A program made the position numbers and the translations under genes. Below are positions 25,271 to 33,293 of a DNA stretch of 64,000 bases, piece by piece. The notes beneath the pieces were generated by a model. It made no database searches and was not told the origin of the DNA. It saw only the letters and a list, made by a program, of their open reading frames with translations. The stretch's first letter is position 1. Each line of letters opens with the position of its first letter. This stretch comes from Curtobacterium sp. MCBA15_008 (lineage in GTDB: Bacteria > Actinomycetota > Actinomycetes > Actinomycetales > Microbacteriaceae), in contig NZ_MJGN01000002.1 in assembly GCF_001865065.1 (NCBI RefSeq), positions 34,939-98,938 of the forward strand, read 5' to 3'.

Positions 25271-25798
25271 ATGCCCACCATCGTGCACGGCTTCGACTGG
25301 CCGGACCGTCTCGTCGTCGGGACCGTCGGCCTCCCGGGCGAGCGCTCCTTCTACATCCAGGCCCGTGACGGCCGCCGCGTCACGAGCGTGGCGCTCGAGA
25401 AGGAGCAGTCGTCCGTCCTCGCGGACAAGATCGACGAGCTCCTCGACGAGGTCGCCACGGTCGAGGACAACCGCTTCAGCGTCCCGCCGTCCGCTCCGAC
25501 CGAACTCCGTGACGGTGCTCCGCTCGACCAGCCGGTTGAGCCCGAGTTCCGCGCCGGCGCCCTCAGCCTCGGCTTCGACCCCGCGACCGCGCAGGTCGTG
25601 ATCGAGGCGTACCCGATCGACGACGAGATCGAGATCGTCACCGAGACCGACGACGACGGCGAGGAGATCGAGGCCGTGGTCGAGATCCCGGAACCCGCCG
25701 AGCTGTTCCAGGTGAAGATCCCGGTCGGCACGGCGCGTGCGTTCGTCGAGCGCACGCGGCAGATCGTCGCCGCCGGCCGTCCACCCGGGGACGCATGA
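25271..25798 (+). CDS. DUF3090-family protein
   Basis: The 175-residue protein matches DUF3090: HGFDWPDRLVVGTVGLPGERSFYIQA followed by VTSVALEKEQSSVLADKIDELLDE and a C-terminal FQVKIPVGTARAFVERTRQIVAAGRPP. ATG 25271 is preferred over ATG 25262 because the family begins close to this point. The function is unknown, but the gene is nearly always linked to the MSMEG_4193 phosphatase and SCO1664 kinase-like gene, and it overlaps the latter by ATGA here. Confidence 0.88.
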   Translation: MPTIVHGFDWPDRLVVGTVGLPGERSFYIQARDGRRVTSVALEKEQSSVLADKIDELLDEVATVEDNRFSVPPSAPTELRDGAPLDQPVEPEFRAGALSLGFDPATAQVVIEAYPIDDEIEIVTETDDDGEEIEAVVEIPEPAELFQVKIPVGTARAFVERTRQIVAAGRPPGDA

Positions 25799-26553
25799 GC
25801 GACGGATCGCTGTCCATCCGGGCACGCATCCGAGAAGCCTCGAACGCCACGTTCCTCGCCGACCTCGACGGCGAGTCGGTCGTGTACAAGCCGATCGAGG
25901 GCGAGCGACCGCTGTGGGACTTCCCCGACGGCACCCTCGCCGACCGCGAGGTCGCCGCGTACCTGGTGTCCGAGGCGTTCGGCTGGGGCGTCGTCCCGCC
26001 CACGTGGATGGGCGACGGGCCGTTCGGGCGGGGCATGGTCCAGCGCTGGCAGGACGTCGACCCCGATCAGGACGCCGTCGACCTGGTCCCCACCGAGGAC
26101 GCCGAAGCCGACGGCACCCCGTGGCTCCCGGTGCTCGAGGCGATCGACGAGCAGGACCGTCCCGTCACACTCGTGCACGAGGACACGCTCGCGCTCCGCC
26201 GGATGGCCGTGTTCGACGTCGTCGTGAACAATGCCGACCGCAAGGGCGGTCACGTGCTCGCGATGCCGGACGGCCACCGCTTCGGCGTCGACCACGGGCT
26301 GGCCTTCCACGTCGAGCACAAGCTCCGCACGGTGCTCTGGGGGTGGATCGGGGAACCCCTCGACGCCGACGAGCTCGAGGGCATCGACCGCGTCACCGAG
26401 GCGCTGCACGGCGACCTCGGCGCAGCCCTCGACGAACACCTGACCGTCGCCGAGGTGGACACCCTCCGGGCGCGCTGCGCCGCGCTGCGGGCCGTCGGGG
26501 TCTTCCCGCCGCCGCCGGGAAACGGGCCGGCCGTGCCCTGGCCGCTCTTCTAG
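25795..26553 (+). CDS. SCO1664-family protein (PI3/4-kinase-like fold)
   Basis: The 252-residue protein has the pattern of the SCO1664 family: VYKPIEGERPLWDFP (nucleotide-binding lysine region), DVVVNNADRKGGHV (catalytic loop-like NADRK) and FGVDHGLAFH (metal-binding DHG). This resembles phosphoinositide-3/4-kinase folds. It is the third gene of the phosphatase/DUF3090/SCO1664 cassette. In many actinobacteria the mycothiol ligase gene mshC follows, but here the next coding sequence is convergent and unrelated. Confidence 0.87.
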   Translation: MSDGSLSIRARIREASNATFLADLDGESVVYKPIEGERPLWDFPDGTLADREVAAYLVSEAFGWGVVPPTWMGDGPFGRGMVQRWQDVDPDQDAVDLVPTEDAEADGTPWLPVLEAIDEQDRPVTLVHEDTLALRRMAVFDVVVNNADRKGGHVLAMPDGHRFGVDHGLAFHVEHKLRTVLWGWIGEPLDADELEGIDRVTEALHGDLGAALDEHLTVAEVDTLRARCAALRAVGVFPPPPGNGPAVPWPLF

Positions 26554-26588
26554 CAGGCCGTCGTGCAGGTGCCCGTCGAACCGAGATC

Positions 26589-26627
26589 GGGTCGGCAGGC
26601 ACCGTCGGGTCCGGAGCCCGCCGACCC
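26589..26627 (+). terminator. Hairpin downstream of the SCO1664-like gene
   Basis: GGGTCGGC (26589-26596) pairs with GCCGACCC (26620-26627) around a 23-nt GC-rich loop that can partly pair as well. It lies 36 bp after the stop codon; no T-run. Confidence 0.45.
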
Positions 26628-26712
26628 GTACCGCGCCCCGGCTGCAGGGACGCGGAACCCGCGGTGATCCGGTCGGAGTGCGCCGTTGCCCTCCGGGACC
26701 CCCGCAGGGGGT

Positions 26713-26751
26713 CGACCGGCCGAGGACGGATCAGGTGCACTCGGCCGGTCG
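26713..26751. terminator. 12-bp stem hairpin in the convergent interval
   Basis: CGACCGGCCGAG (26713-26724) and CTCGGCCGGTCG (26740-26751) are exact complements separated by 15 nt. Position between convergent genes suggests transcription termination in either direction. Confidence 0.5.
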
Positions 26752-26868
26752 GCTCCGACGCGCCGACGAGGTCGGTGCGCGTGGATCGGTGACGGCGGCC
26801 GGGGTCTCGGGCAGCTGTGGCGTCAGCATACGACGGTCGCGGCAGGAGCAACAGACCCAGCTGGATGA

Positions 26869-26912
26869 CGGACGGGAGGCGCGGTGCCGGCTGGCACCGC
26901 GCCTCCCGTCCG
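26869..26912. repeat. Dispersed GC-rich palindrome, copy D (20-bp stem, tetraloop)
   Basis: Two perfect 20-nt arms (26869-26888 and 26893-26912), starting CGGACGGGAGGCGCGG, enclose the 4-nt loop GGCT. It lies 12 bp beyond the end of the VWA gene, between convergent genes. The outer part (CGGACGGGAGG) matches the truncated copy at the right end of the window. Confidence 0.9.
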
Positions 26913-26923
26913 CCGTTCCCGCG

Positions 26924-28933
26924 TCAGACCGCCCAGTCGTCACCGAACAGGCTGCCGCGCCGTGCACCCAGGTACGAGCCGACGACGGCGACCCCGAGGT
27001 CGTCGTTCTCCGGTGCGACCACCGTGCCGTCCACCCGCTTCGCCATCGAGTCGATGAAGCGGGCCAGCCCGGGGTCGTCGCCGAGCCGGAAGAAGGTCGT
27101 CTGCGCGCCGAGGCGTCCGGCGTTCTCGAGCTCCCGGACGGACAATGCGATCGTGATCGGGTCCGGCGGGTAGCCGAACCAGACCTGCCCGTTCGGCTCG
27201 AGGTGGGACGTCGGCTCACCGTCGGTGACGATGAGGAGCACGGGCTGCGCCGTCGGGTGCTTCCGGAAGTGGCGGTTGGCGAGCAGCAGCGCGTGGTGCA
27301 GGTTCGTGCCCTTGTCCCACATCGCGTCGAGACCGACGAGCTGTTCGATGTCCATCACCTCGGCCTCGCGGCCGAAGGCGATGAGCTGCAGGTCGTCGCC
27401 GCGGAACCGCGTCGACACGAGCGTGTGGAGCGCCAGGGCGGTGCGCTTCATGGGCACCCACCGGTCCTCCATCGCCATCGAGAACGACGTGTCGACGAGG
27501 AGCGCCACGCACGCCTGGGTCCGCGCCTCGGTCTCCTGCACCTCGACGTCGTCGATCTCGAGCCGGACACCCGGGCCGATCCGACCGGACGCCGCGGTCC
27601 GGGTCAGCGCGTTCGTGATCGAGCGGGTGACGTCCCACGGCTCGGTGTCGCCGTACTGCCACTGCCGGGTCGACCCCGACGGCTCCCCGGCCGCACCGGA
27701 CCGGCGGAGGTCGCGAGCGCCCTGCCGGCCGGACATCCGCTCGGCGACGTCGCGGAGCAGGCTCTTGCCGAGCTGCCGCATCGCCTTCGGGGTGAGCCGG
27801 AGCTGCCCGTCCGCACCGCGCCGCATCGCCCCGGAGTTCCGCAGGGCCTTCTCGAGCTGCTGCAGGGTCTTCGCGTCGACCGCGGCCTCGTTGCCGAGCT
27901 GCCGGGCGAGGGCGTCCAGGTCGAGGTCGTCGAGGTCCGATCCCGGTCCGGACTGTGCGATCTGGTCGGCCAGGGCGTCGAGGTCGGCGATGTCCTGGAA
28001 CACCCCGGTGCCGTCGCCGAGTCCGAGCCCCTGTTCGCCGTCCATCCGTTCGGAGCCGCCCCAGTCCGCACCGGGGCGGAGCGACCGGAGGTTCCCGTCG
28101 AGCTGCGCGAGCTGGCCCATCAGGTCCGGTGACCCGAAGGCCTGTTCGGCGAGTGCGTCGAGTTCGTCCCGTTGCTCTTGGGTCATCGAGTTCCGCATCC
28201 GCTGGGCGGCGGCGGCCCGTTCGGCGAGGTCGTCGAGGAGTTCCTCGACGTTCTGCGGGTTCGACGGGAAGTACTGCCCGTGCTCTGCCATGAACTCGTC
28301 GAACTGCTCGGGGGTGTCCTCGCCACGAGCGTGCGACTCGAGCAGGGCGTTCAGGTCGCGCATCATGTCGGCCACGGCCTGCCGGTCCTGGTCCGTCGCA
28401 CCCTCGAGCGCCTGCTTCATGCCGGCGAAGCGCTGGTCGAGCATCTCGCGGCCGAGCAGGTCCTTGATCTCCTCGTACTTCTGCCGCGCGGTCGGGCTCT
28501 TCCAGTCGTAGCCGCTGAGCTCCTGCACGGCGGACGCGGGCGAGGGGGAGAGGCTGTCGAGCTGCATCTCGGCGAGGGCGCGGTCGCCGTCGTCGATGTC
28601 CGTGTCGCGGGCGAGCTGCCCGCGTTCGGCGAGCACGGCCTCGTCGAGCAGCTGCTTGACCTGCTGCAGCGTGCCGTCGAGGTTGTTCTTGCTCGTCAGC
28701 TCACGGCGTCGTTCGGCCACGCGACGAGCCAGGTCGTCCAGCCCGCGCTGGTCCCGACCGCCGCGCCGGAGGAACTCGCGGATCGCGCGCTCGGGCGAGG
28801 TCCCGCCCATGACGTCCTCGCCGATGGCGTCGAGCGCCTCGGCGAGGTCGACCGGGGGAGCCAACGGATCCGGGCCGTCCTCGTACTTTCCGTACCGGGC
28901 GTCGCGGGACAGGCGCCGGTTCTGCCTAGCCAT
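26924..28933 (-). CDS. VWA-domain protein (ChlD/CoxE-like partner of AAA ATPase)
   Basis: The 669-residue cytoplasmic protein is long, acidic and rich in helices in its first 450 residues (ALEGATDQDRQAVADMMRDL and similar Asp/Glu/Leu stretches). It ends with a von Willebrand A domain whose MIDAS is complete: DTSFS (481-485), Thr543 in KGTNLHH and Asp571 in IVTDGEPT. It overlaps the AAA gene by 8 bp. Pairs of this type resemble magnesium-chelatase I/D subunits and MoxR/VWA systems that remodel or insert metal into client proteins. The client is unknown. ATG 28933 is chosen; the open frame above it lies inside the ATPase gene. Confidence 0.85.
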   Translation of the reverse strand: MARQNRRLSRDARYGKYEDGPDPLAPPVDLAEALDAIGEDVMGGTSPERAIREFLRRGGRDQRGLDDLARRVAERRRELTSKNNLDGTLQQVKQLLDEAVLAERGQLARDTDIDDGDRALAEMQLDSLSPSPASAVQELSGYDWKSPTARQKYEEIKDLLGREMLDQRFAGMKQALEGATDQDRQAVADMMRDLNALLESHARGEDTPEQFDEFMAEHGQYFPSNPQNVEELLDDLAERAAAAQRMRNSMTQEQRDELDALAEQAFGSPDLMGQLAQLDGNLRSLRPGADWGGSERMDGEQGLGLGDGTGVFQDIADLDALADQIAQSGPGSDLDDLDLDALARQLGNEAAVDAKTLQQLEKALRNSGAMRRGADGQLRLTPKAMRQLGKSLLRDVAERMSGRQGARDLRRSGAAGEPSGSTRQWQYGDTEPWDVTRSITNALTRTAASGRIGPGVRLEIDDVEVQETEARTQACVALLVDTSFSMAMEDRWVPMKRTALALHTLVSTRFRGDDLQLIAFGREAEVMDIEQLVGLDAMWDKGTNLHHALLLANRHFRKHPTAQPVLLIVTDGEPTSHLEPNGQVWFGYPPDPITIALSVRELENAGRLGAQTTFFRLGDDPGLARFIDSMAKRVDGTVVAPENDDLGVAVVGSYLGARRGSLFGDDWAV

Positions 28934-30314
28934 AGACGGCTTCGCCCCCGCCGGACTCCTTGCTGATGCGTCGCGCCAGGTAGAGCCCCTCGAGCGCGAG
29001 CTCGATCGCACCAGCCCGCTCGCCGTCGTTCGTGGCGCCGAGTCGATCGCACACCTGGTCGTACAGGTCGGACTCACCGATCGACGGCAGCCCCTCGAGG
29101 AACGCACGGGCGCTGACCTGCTCGCCCGTGGTCACCATCGTGCCGCCGTCGAGCGCCTCGACGAGGACGGCGAAGTCGAGTCCCTTGAACCGGGAGCGCA
29201 CGGTCTCCGCCGTGGCCGTCCGGAGCAGGTGCTCGAGCACCTCGTCGGCTCGGTCCTCTTCGCCGTTCTCGAACTCGATCTTGCCGCCGAGCACGTCGAC
29301 CGCCGTCTCGAGGTCGATCGGACGCGCGACCGCGTGGTCCTCGCCCTGTCGGGCCGCACGGTGCACGGCCGCCGCGGAGACCGTCTCGGCGCCGGCGATC
29401 GAGAAGCGGGCGCTGACGCCGCTGCGCTGGTCGACCGCGCTCGACGCGCGGAGCGCCCGGGTGAAGCGGGCGAGGATCTCGATGAGGGCGTCCGGCACGT
29501 CGGCCGTCAGCTGGGCCTCCTGCCGGATGACGGCGATCTCGTCCTCGAGTTCGATCGGGTAGTGGGTGCGGATCTCGGCACCGAAGCGGTCCTTCAGCGG
29601 CGTGATGATCCGGCCGCGGTTCGTGTAGTCCTCCGGGTTGGCGCTGGCGACGACGAGCACGTCGAGCGGCAGGCGCAGGACGTACCCGCGGATCTGGACG
29701 TCGCGCTCCTCCATCACGTTGAGCATCGCGACCTGGATGCGCTCGGCGAGGTCGGGAAGCTCGTTGATCGCGACGATGCCACGGTGGCCGCGGGGGACGA
29801 GTCCGAAGTGGATCGTCTCCGGGTCACCCAGGCTGCGGCCCTCGGCGACCTTCATCGGGTCGACGTCGCCGATCAGGTCCGCCACGCTCGTGTCCGGCGT
29901 CGCGAGCTTCTCGACGTAGCGGTCGTCGCGGTGCCGCCAATCGACGGGCATCGCGTCGCCGAGGTCCTCGGCGCGACGGATGCTCGCCGTGGTGATCGGT
30001 TCGAAGGGGTGCTCGCCGAGCTCGGACCCGGCGATGACCGGCGTCCACTCGTCGAGCAGGCCCTGCAGGGTGCGGAGCAGACGGGTCTTGCCCTGCCCGC
30101 GCTCGCCGAGCAGGACGACGTCGTGGCCGGCGATGAGGGCTCGTTCGAGCTGGGGGACGACGGTGGTGGCGAAGCCGTGGAGGCCGGGCCACGGGTCGCG
30201 GCCCTCGCGGAGGGCACTGAGCAGGTTGTCGCGGATCTCGGCGCGGACCGTCTTCTGGACGTGACCAGAGGTGCGGAGCTCGCCGACCGTTCGGATGGAG
30301 GGTCGGGTCACCAC
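28926..30314 (-). CDS. AAA+ ATPase (ChlI/MoxR-like) partner of the VWA protein
   Basis: The 462-residue ATPase has Walker A GERGQGKT (70-77), Walker B GIVAINEL (179-186), a sensor-1 region VVASANPEDYTN and the arginine-finger area RFGAEIRTHYP. The insertion HFGLVPRGHRGIVAINE is characteristic of magnesium-chelatase-like AAA proteins rather than compact MoxR. A C-terminal extension of about 120 residues follows. The start is GTG 30314 or the adjacent GTG 30311. It is the first gene of the two-gene operon and distinct from the MoxR at 42347. Confidence 0.87.
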   Translation of the reverse strand: MVTRPSIRTVGELRTSGHVQKTVRAEIRDNLLSALREGRDPWPGLHGFATTVVPQLERALIAGHDVVLLGERGQGKTRLLRTLQGLLDEWTPVIAGSELGEHPFEPITTASIRRAEDLGDAMPVDWRHRDDRYVEKLATPDTSVADLIGDVDPMKVAEGRSLGDPETIHFGLVPRGHRGIVAINELPDLAERIQVAMLNVMEERDVQIRGYVLRLPLDVLVVASANPEDYTNRGRIITPLKDRFGAEIRTHYPIELEDEIAVIRQEAQLTADVPDALIEILARFTRALRASSAVDQRSGVSARFSIAGAETVSAAAVHRAARQGEDHAVARPIDLETAVDVLGGKIEFENGEEDRADEVLEHLLRTATAETVRSRFKGLDFAVLVEALDGGTMVTTGEQVSARAFLEGLPSIGESDLYDQVCDRLGATNDGERAGAIELALEGLYLARRISKESGGGEAVYG

Positions 30315-30353
30315 TCCGACGTTACGCCCGTGCCGTGGACGCGGCCACGTGCT

Positions 30354-30395
30354 GGCCTGGAGGCGCGTGGCGGGTCCGCCCCGCGCCTCCAGGCC
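30354..30395. repeat. Dispersed GC-rich palindrome, copy E
   Basis: GGCCTGGAGGCGCG (30354-30367) pairs with CGCGCCTCCAGGCC (30382-30395), with the interior also nearly complementary. Unusually, it lies between divergent genes, 39 bp upstream of the AAA gene start and 158 bp upstream of the MFS gene, so termination cannot be its only role. Confidence 0.85.
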
Positions 30396-30423
30396 GGCCG
30401 GCGCTGCCCGGCCCGCTTGTGGG

Positions 30424-30492
30424 TTTACATAGCAATTGCAATGATTGTGGTTCCGGCATCGGAGCCGGATTCGATAGGGGGATCCGGCTCCG
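30424..30492 (+). promoter_or_regulatory. AT-rich element and inverted repeat upstream of the sugar MFS gene
   Basis: An AT-rich island with TTTACA (30424-30429) and CAATTGCAATGATTG (30433-30447) stands out in the GC-rich context. It is followed by CGGAGCCGGAT (30460-30470) and its exact complement ATCCGGCTCCG (30482-30492) around an 11-nt loop. The first part is a likely promoter/operator; the second could be a leader hairpin or a second operator. Functional assignment is inference. Confidence 0.45.
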
Positions 30493-30553
30493 AGCCGGCC
30501 CCGTCGTACCGGATGTGAACCACCTTGCCGATCTCGGCGTACGTTCCCCTCTC

Positions 30554-32008
30554 GTGAGCAGCACGAACGGGGCGATCAAGAGCCTGGTCCCCGCCAGGAT
30601 GGACAGACTGCCGTGGACACGGTTCCACTGGAGTGTCGTCGTGGGACTCGGGGTCTCCTGGGTCCTCGACGGTCTGGAGATCCAGATCGTCTCCAACGCC
30701 GGGTTCCAGGCCGACCTGAACCTGTCGACGCAGCAGGTGACGTCCCTCGGGACCATCTACCTGGTCGGCCAGGTCGTCGGTGCACTGGTGTTCGGGCGCA
30801 TGTCCGACCGACTGGGGCGACGGAAGCTCTTCATCCTCACGCTGGCGATCTACCTGATCGGCTCCGGCATCGCGGGACTGGCGCAGGACTTCTGGTTCCT
30901 CGCGGCGTTCCGGTTCGTCGCCGGCCTCGGCATCGGTGGTGAGTACGCGGCGATCAACTCCGCGATCGACGAGCTCATCCCCTCGAAGTACCGCGGCCAC
31001 GTCGACATCGCGATCAACGGCACGTACTGGGGCGGTGCCGCGCTCGGCGCCTTCGCCAACATCTACCTGCTCGACACCTCGTACTTCGCCGAGAACATCG
31101 GGTGGCGCATCGGCTTCTTCCTCGGCCCGGTGCTCGGCATCGCGATCATCTTCCTGCGGCGGCACATCCCCGAGAGTCCGCGGTGGCTGATGACCCACGG
31201 GCGTGAGGAGGAGGCCGACGCGACCGTGACGCAGATCGAGGAGTCCGTCGAGAAGTCGACCGGGCACCGCCTGCCGGACGTCGACCAGTCGAAGGCGTTG
31301 ACGGTCACGCCGATGGACCGCGTCGGGTTCCTGACGATCGCGAAGGTGCTCCTCAAGCAGTACCCGACCCGCACCCTGGTCGGCGCCACGATGATGATCA
31401 CGCAGGCCTTCCTGTACAACGCGATCTTCTTCACCTACGCGCTCGTCCTGACGAACTTCTTCGGCCTGAAGACCGCGCAGACGTCGATCTACTTCTTCCC
31501 GTTCGCGATCGGGAACCTGCTCGGACCGATCATCCTCGGGCGGTTCTTCGACACCTGGGGACGCCGTCAGATGATCTTCCTGACGTACCTGGTGTCCGGG
31601 CTCGTCCTGGCGACGTCGGCGTTCCTGTTCCGCGCAGACGCCATCAGCGCCACCGTGCAGGTCGCCTTCTGGTGCGTCTCGTTCTTCTTCGCCTCGGCGG
31701 GAGCGTCGAGCGCGTACCTCACCGTCAGCGAGATCTTCCCGCTCGAGCTGCGGTCGCAGGCCATCTCGTACTTCTTCGCCCTCGCGCAGATCTTCGGTGC
31801 GGTCGCGCCGGCGATCTACGGGGCGTTCATCGGGGACGGGTCGTCCCGTGAGCCGCTCTTCTGGGGCTACCTGCTCGGCTCGGCGGTGATGATCGGCGGC
31901 GGGGTCGTGGCGCTGATCTTCGGGGTGGACTCCGCCCGGAAGGGTCTGGAGGACATCACCCAACCGCTGTCGGTGTTGACGGGGGAGTCCGACTCGGCGC
32001 GGAAGTAG
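30554..32008 (+). CDS. MFS sugar/organic-acid:H+ symporter
   Basis: The 484-residue transporter has twelve predicted helices, loop 2-3 motif GRMSDRLGRRKLF, RFVAGLGIGGEYAAINSAIDEL in helix 4, IPESPRWL before the central loop, and GRFFDTWGRRQM in the second half. These are marks of the sugar-porter/metabolite:H+ symporter branches. The central loop (about 215-270) is charged. GTG 30554 is chosen; the frame is open upstream to 30335 but would translate palindrome copy E. A GntR gene follows and probably controls it. Confidence 0.85.
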   Translation: MSSTNGAIKSLVPARMDRLPWTRFHWSVVVGLGVSWVLDGLEIQIVSNAGFQADLNLSTQQVTSLGTIYLVGQVVGALVFGRMSDRLGRRKLFILTLAIYLIGSGIAGLAQDFWFLAAFRFVAGLGIGGEYAAINSAIDELIPSKYRGHVDIAINGTYWGGAALGAFANIYLLDTSYFAENIGWRIGFFLGPVLGIAIIFLRRHIPESPRWLMTHGREEEADATVTQIEESVEKSTGHRLPDVDQSKALTVTPMDRVGFLTIAKVLLKQYPTRTLVGATMMITQAFLYNAIFFTYALVLTNFFGLKTAQTSIYFFPFAIGNLLGPIILGRFFDTWGRRQMIFLTYLVSGLVLATSAFLFRADAISATVQVAFWCVSFFFASAGASSAYLTVSEIFPLELRSQAISYFFALAQIFGAVAPAIYGAFIGDGSSREPLFWGYLLGSAVMIGGGVVALIFGVDSARKGLEDITQPLSVLTGESDSARK

Positions 32009-32011
32009 TAT

Positions 32012-32023
32012 TCCGTATACGGA
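32012..32023. promoter_or_regulatory. Palindrome TCCGTATACGGA, probable GntR operator
   Basis: A perfect 12-bp palindrome with a GTATAC core, the centre common to many GntR/FadR-type operators, lies 4 bp after the MFS stop and 135 bp before the GntR start. It is one of few AT-containing symmetric sites here and suggests autoregulation. Confidence 0.5.
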
Positions 32024-32157
32024 GTGTTTAGCGGGCGTGATCCGGAACTGCCACCGTCGTCACATGGCACTCCTCCACACCGCGACGACAGTCCGCATGG
32101 TCCACGATCCGACCCCCATCGAACCCGGCGGCGTCAGCCGTGCGTGATCCTGGCGAC

Positions 32158-32832
32158 ATGGACCGATCGACGAACCGTCCGGGGCGCGGCGCGGACGACC
32201 CGAACGGCATCCGCCGCAGCCTGCTGCGCGACGCCGTCTTCGCGCGCTTGCTCGACAACGTGCTCCGCGGGGTCTACCGACGGGGGCAGCGCATCCGGCT
32301 CGACGACATCGCCGACGACATGGGCGTCTCGCGAACTCCCGTGCGAGAAGCACTCGTGCCGCTCGAGACGCTCCGCCTCGTGACCGTGCAGCGCTACGTC
32401 GGCGTCGTCATCACGGGTTGGACGGTCGAGCACATGACCGAGCGGATCCGGATCGCCCGGACGATGTTCACAGACCCCTCCGTCGGGTCGGACTGCACCA
32501 GGGACCGGTTCGACGCGGGGTGGTTGCGGGAGTGCTCGACCGAGGGTGGGGCCTTCGTCGAGGTCGGCTCGTGGTGGCTCCGCCGGCACGGCGCCGCCGT
32601 CAGTGCCGACTGGTTGCTGTCCCAGCGCGCCGTGCTCGACGCCTTCTACAAGGACGACGTCGCGCTGGCGAACGGGATCGACGCCGTCGTTGCGCGGCGC
32701 GATCGCCTGCAGATCGTCGAGCGTGCGGCCCGCGCGGCCGAGGCCGAGGCGCTCGGGGACTGCGCCGATGCCCTCGTGGAGCTCGCCACGGCGCTCATCG
32801 CCCTGCCCGAGCGGTTCCGGGCGGCCGCCTGA
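32158..32832 (+). CDS. GntR-family regulator (FadR/FCD type)
   Basis: The 224-residue protein has a GntR winged helix (LLRDAVFARLLDNVLRGVYRRGQRIRLDDIADDMGVSRTPVREAL, then LETLRLVTVQRYVGVVIT) and an all-helical C-terminal domain compatible with FCD. The sensor half is short and poorly conserved: the Asp/His metal-site residues usual in FCD domains are not obvious. ATG 32158 is preferred; GTG 32140 would add six residues. The likely target is the MFS gene upstream, through the palindrome at 32012. Confidence 0.82.
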   Translation: MDRSTNRPGRGADDPNGIRRSLLRDAVFARLLDNVLRGVYRRGQRIRLDDIADDMGVSRTPVREALVPLETLRLVTVQRYVGVVITGWTVEHMTERIRIARTMFTDPSVGSDCTRDRFDAGWLRECSTEGGAFVEVGSWWLRRHGAAVSADWLLSQRAVLDAFYKDDVALANGIDAVVARRDRLQIVERAARAAEAEALGDCADALVELATALIALPERFRAAA

Positions 32833-32879
32833 GCGCTCGCCGCGGGTTGCGGGTGCTGCGCCCCGCGGTCCCTCTCGCG

Positions 32880-32965
32880 AAAGCGACACTTCGCCGTCGA
32901 ACATCCGCGTGCAACTGTCGCTTCGGTGGCTCCCTCCGGCCCCGATCGCACGGAAGTGTCGCTTT
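32880..32965. repeat. 13-bp inverted repeat with a third internal copy
   Basis: The arms AAAGCGACACTTC and GAAGTGTCGCTTT are perfect complements 60 bp apart; TGTCGCTTC lies between. Three occurrences of the TGTCGCTT core in 86 bp are beyond chance expectation at this GC content and could be regulator sites or remains of a small mobile repeat. Confidence 0.6.
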
Positions 32966-33026
32966 GCCGACGTGGCGCAGGCAGCGCCGGCGTGGGTCGG
33001 CCGGTGTGCCCGACGCGACCGAGAAC

Positions 33027-33053
33027 GGGGGCGCGGTGGTGGACCGCGCCCCC
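33027..33053 (+). terminator. Strong GC hairpin downstream of the GntR gene
   Basis: GGGGGCGCGGT (33027-33037) pairs perfectly with ACCGCGCCCCC (33043-33053) around loop GGTGG. It may end readthrough from the GntR gene before the tRNA promoter. It is 194 bp beyond the stop codon, which makes this less certain. Confidence 0.45.
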
Positions 33054-33264
33054 TGGCCGTCCCCCGGCCGGGCGCCGCACGATCGGGCGCGTCGCGCGTC
33101 AGCTGCAGGGAACGACGTCGGTGCTGTGTCGCGACTACGGAGGCTCGAGCCCCCGGAATGTGATCGCCGCGTCCCGACGATGCTATTGACCGGGGTACGT
33201 GCCGACAACCCCCGCACGTCCCCACTTCGGGGGACCGGCGATGACGCGCCCGCCCGATGCCGGG

Positions 33265-33293
33265 TCGAGACCGGTCTCGTCCTCCTGTATGGT
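33265..33293 (+). promoter_or_regulatory. Candidate tRNA-Ser promoter
   Basis: TCGAGA (33265-33270) and TATGGT (33288-33293) are 17 nt apart; the latter is 26 nt before the tRNA. The perfect palindrome CGAGACCGGTCTCG (33266-33279) covers the -35 box and spacer. Confidence 0.4.

Larger units (their letters stand above)
26554..26923. other. Gene-free convergent interval with three strong hairpins
   Basis: No plausible coding sequence is seen between the SCO1664-like gene and the VWA gene. The interval contains inverted repeats at 26589-26627 and 26713-26751 and palindrome copy D at 26869-26912. The open frames crossing it are shadows of the palindromes. Confidence 0.75.

Noticed and set aside
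30335..30553. Longer MFS start at 30335
   Set aside because: It would translate palindrome copy E and a hydrophilic, glycine-rich stretch not found in MFS proteins.
32880..32965. Inverted repeat considered as a rho-independent terminator of the GntR gene
   Set aside because: The 60-nt spacing between arms and absence of a T-run make a terminator unlikely; reported instead as an unexplained repeat.
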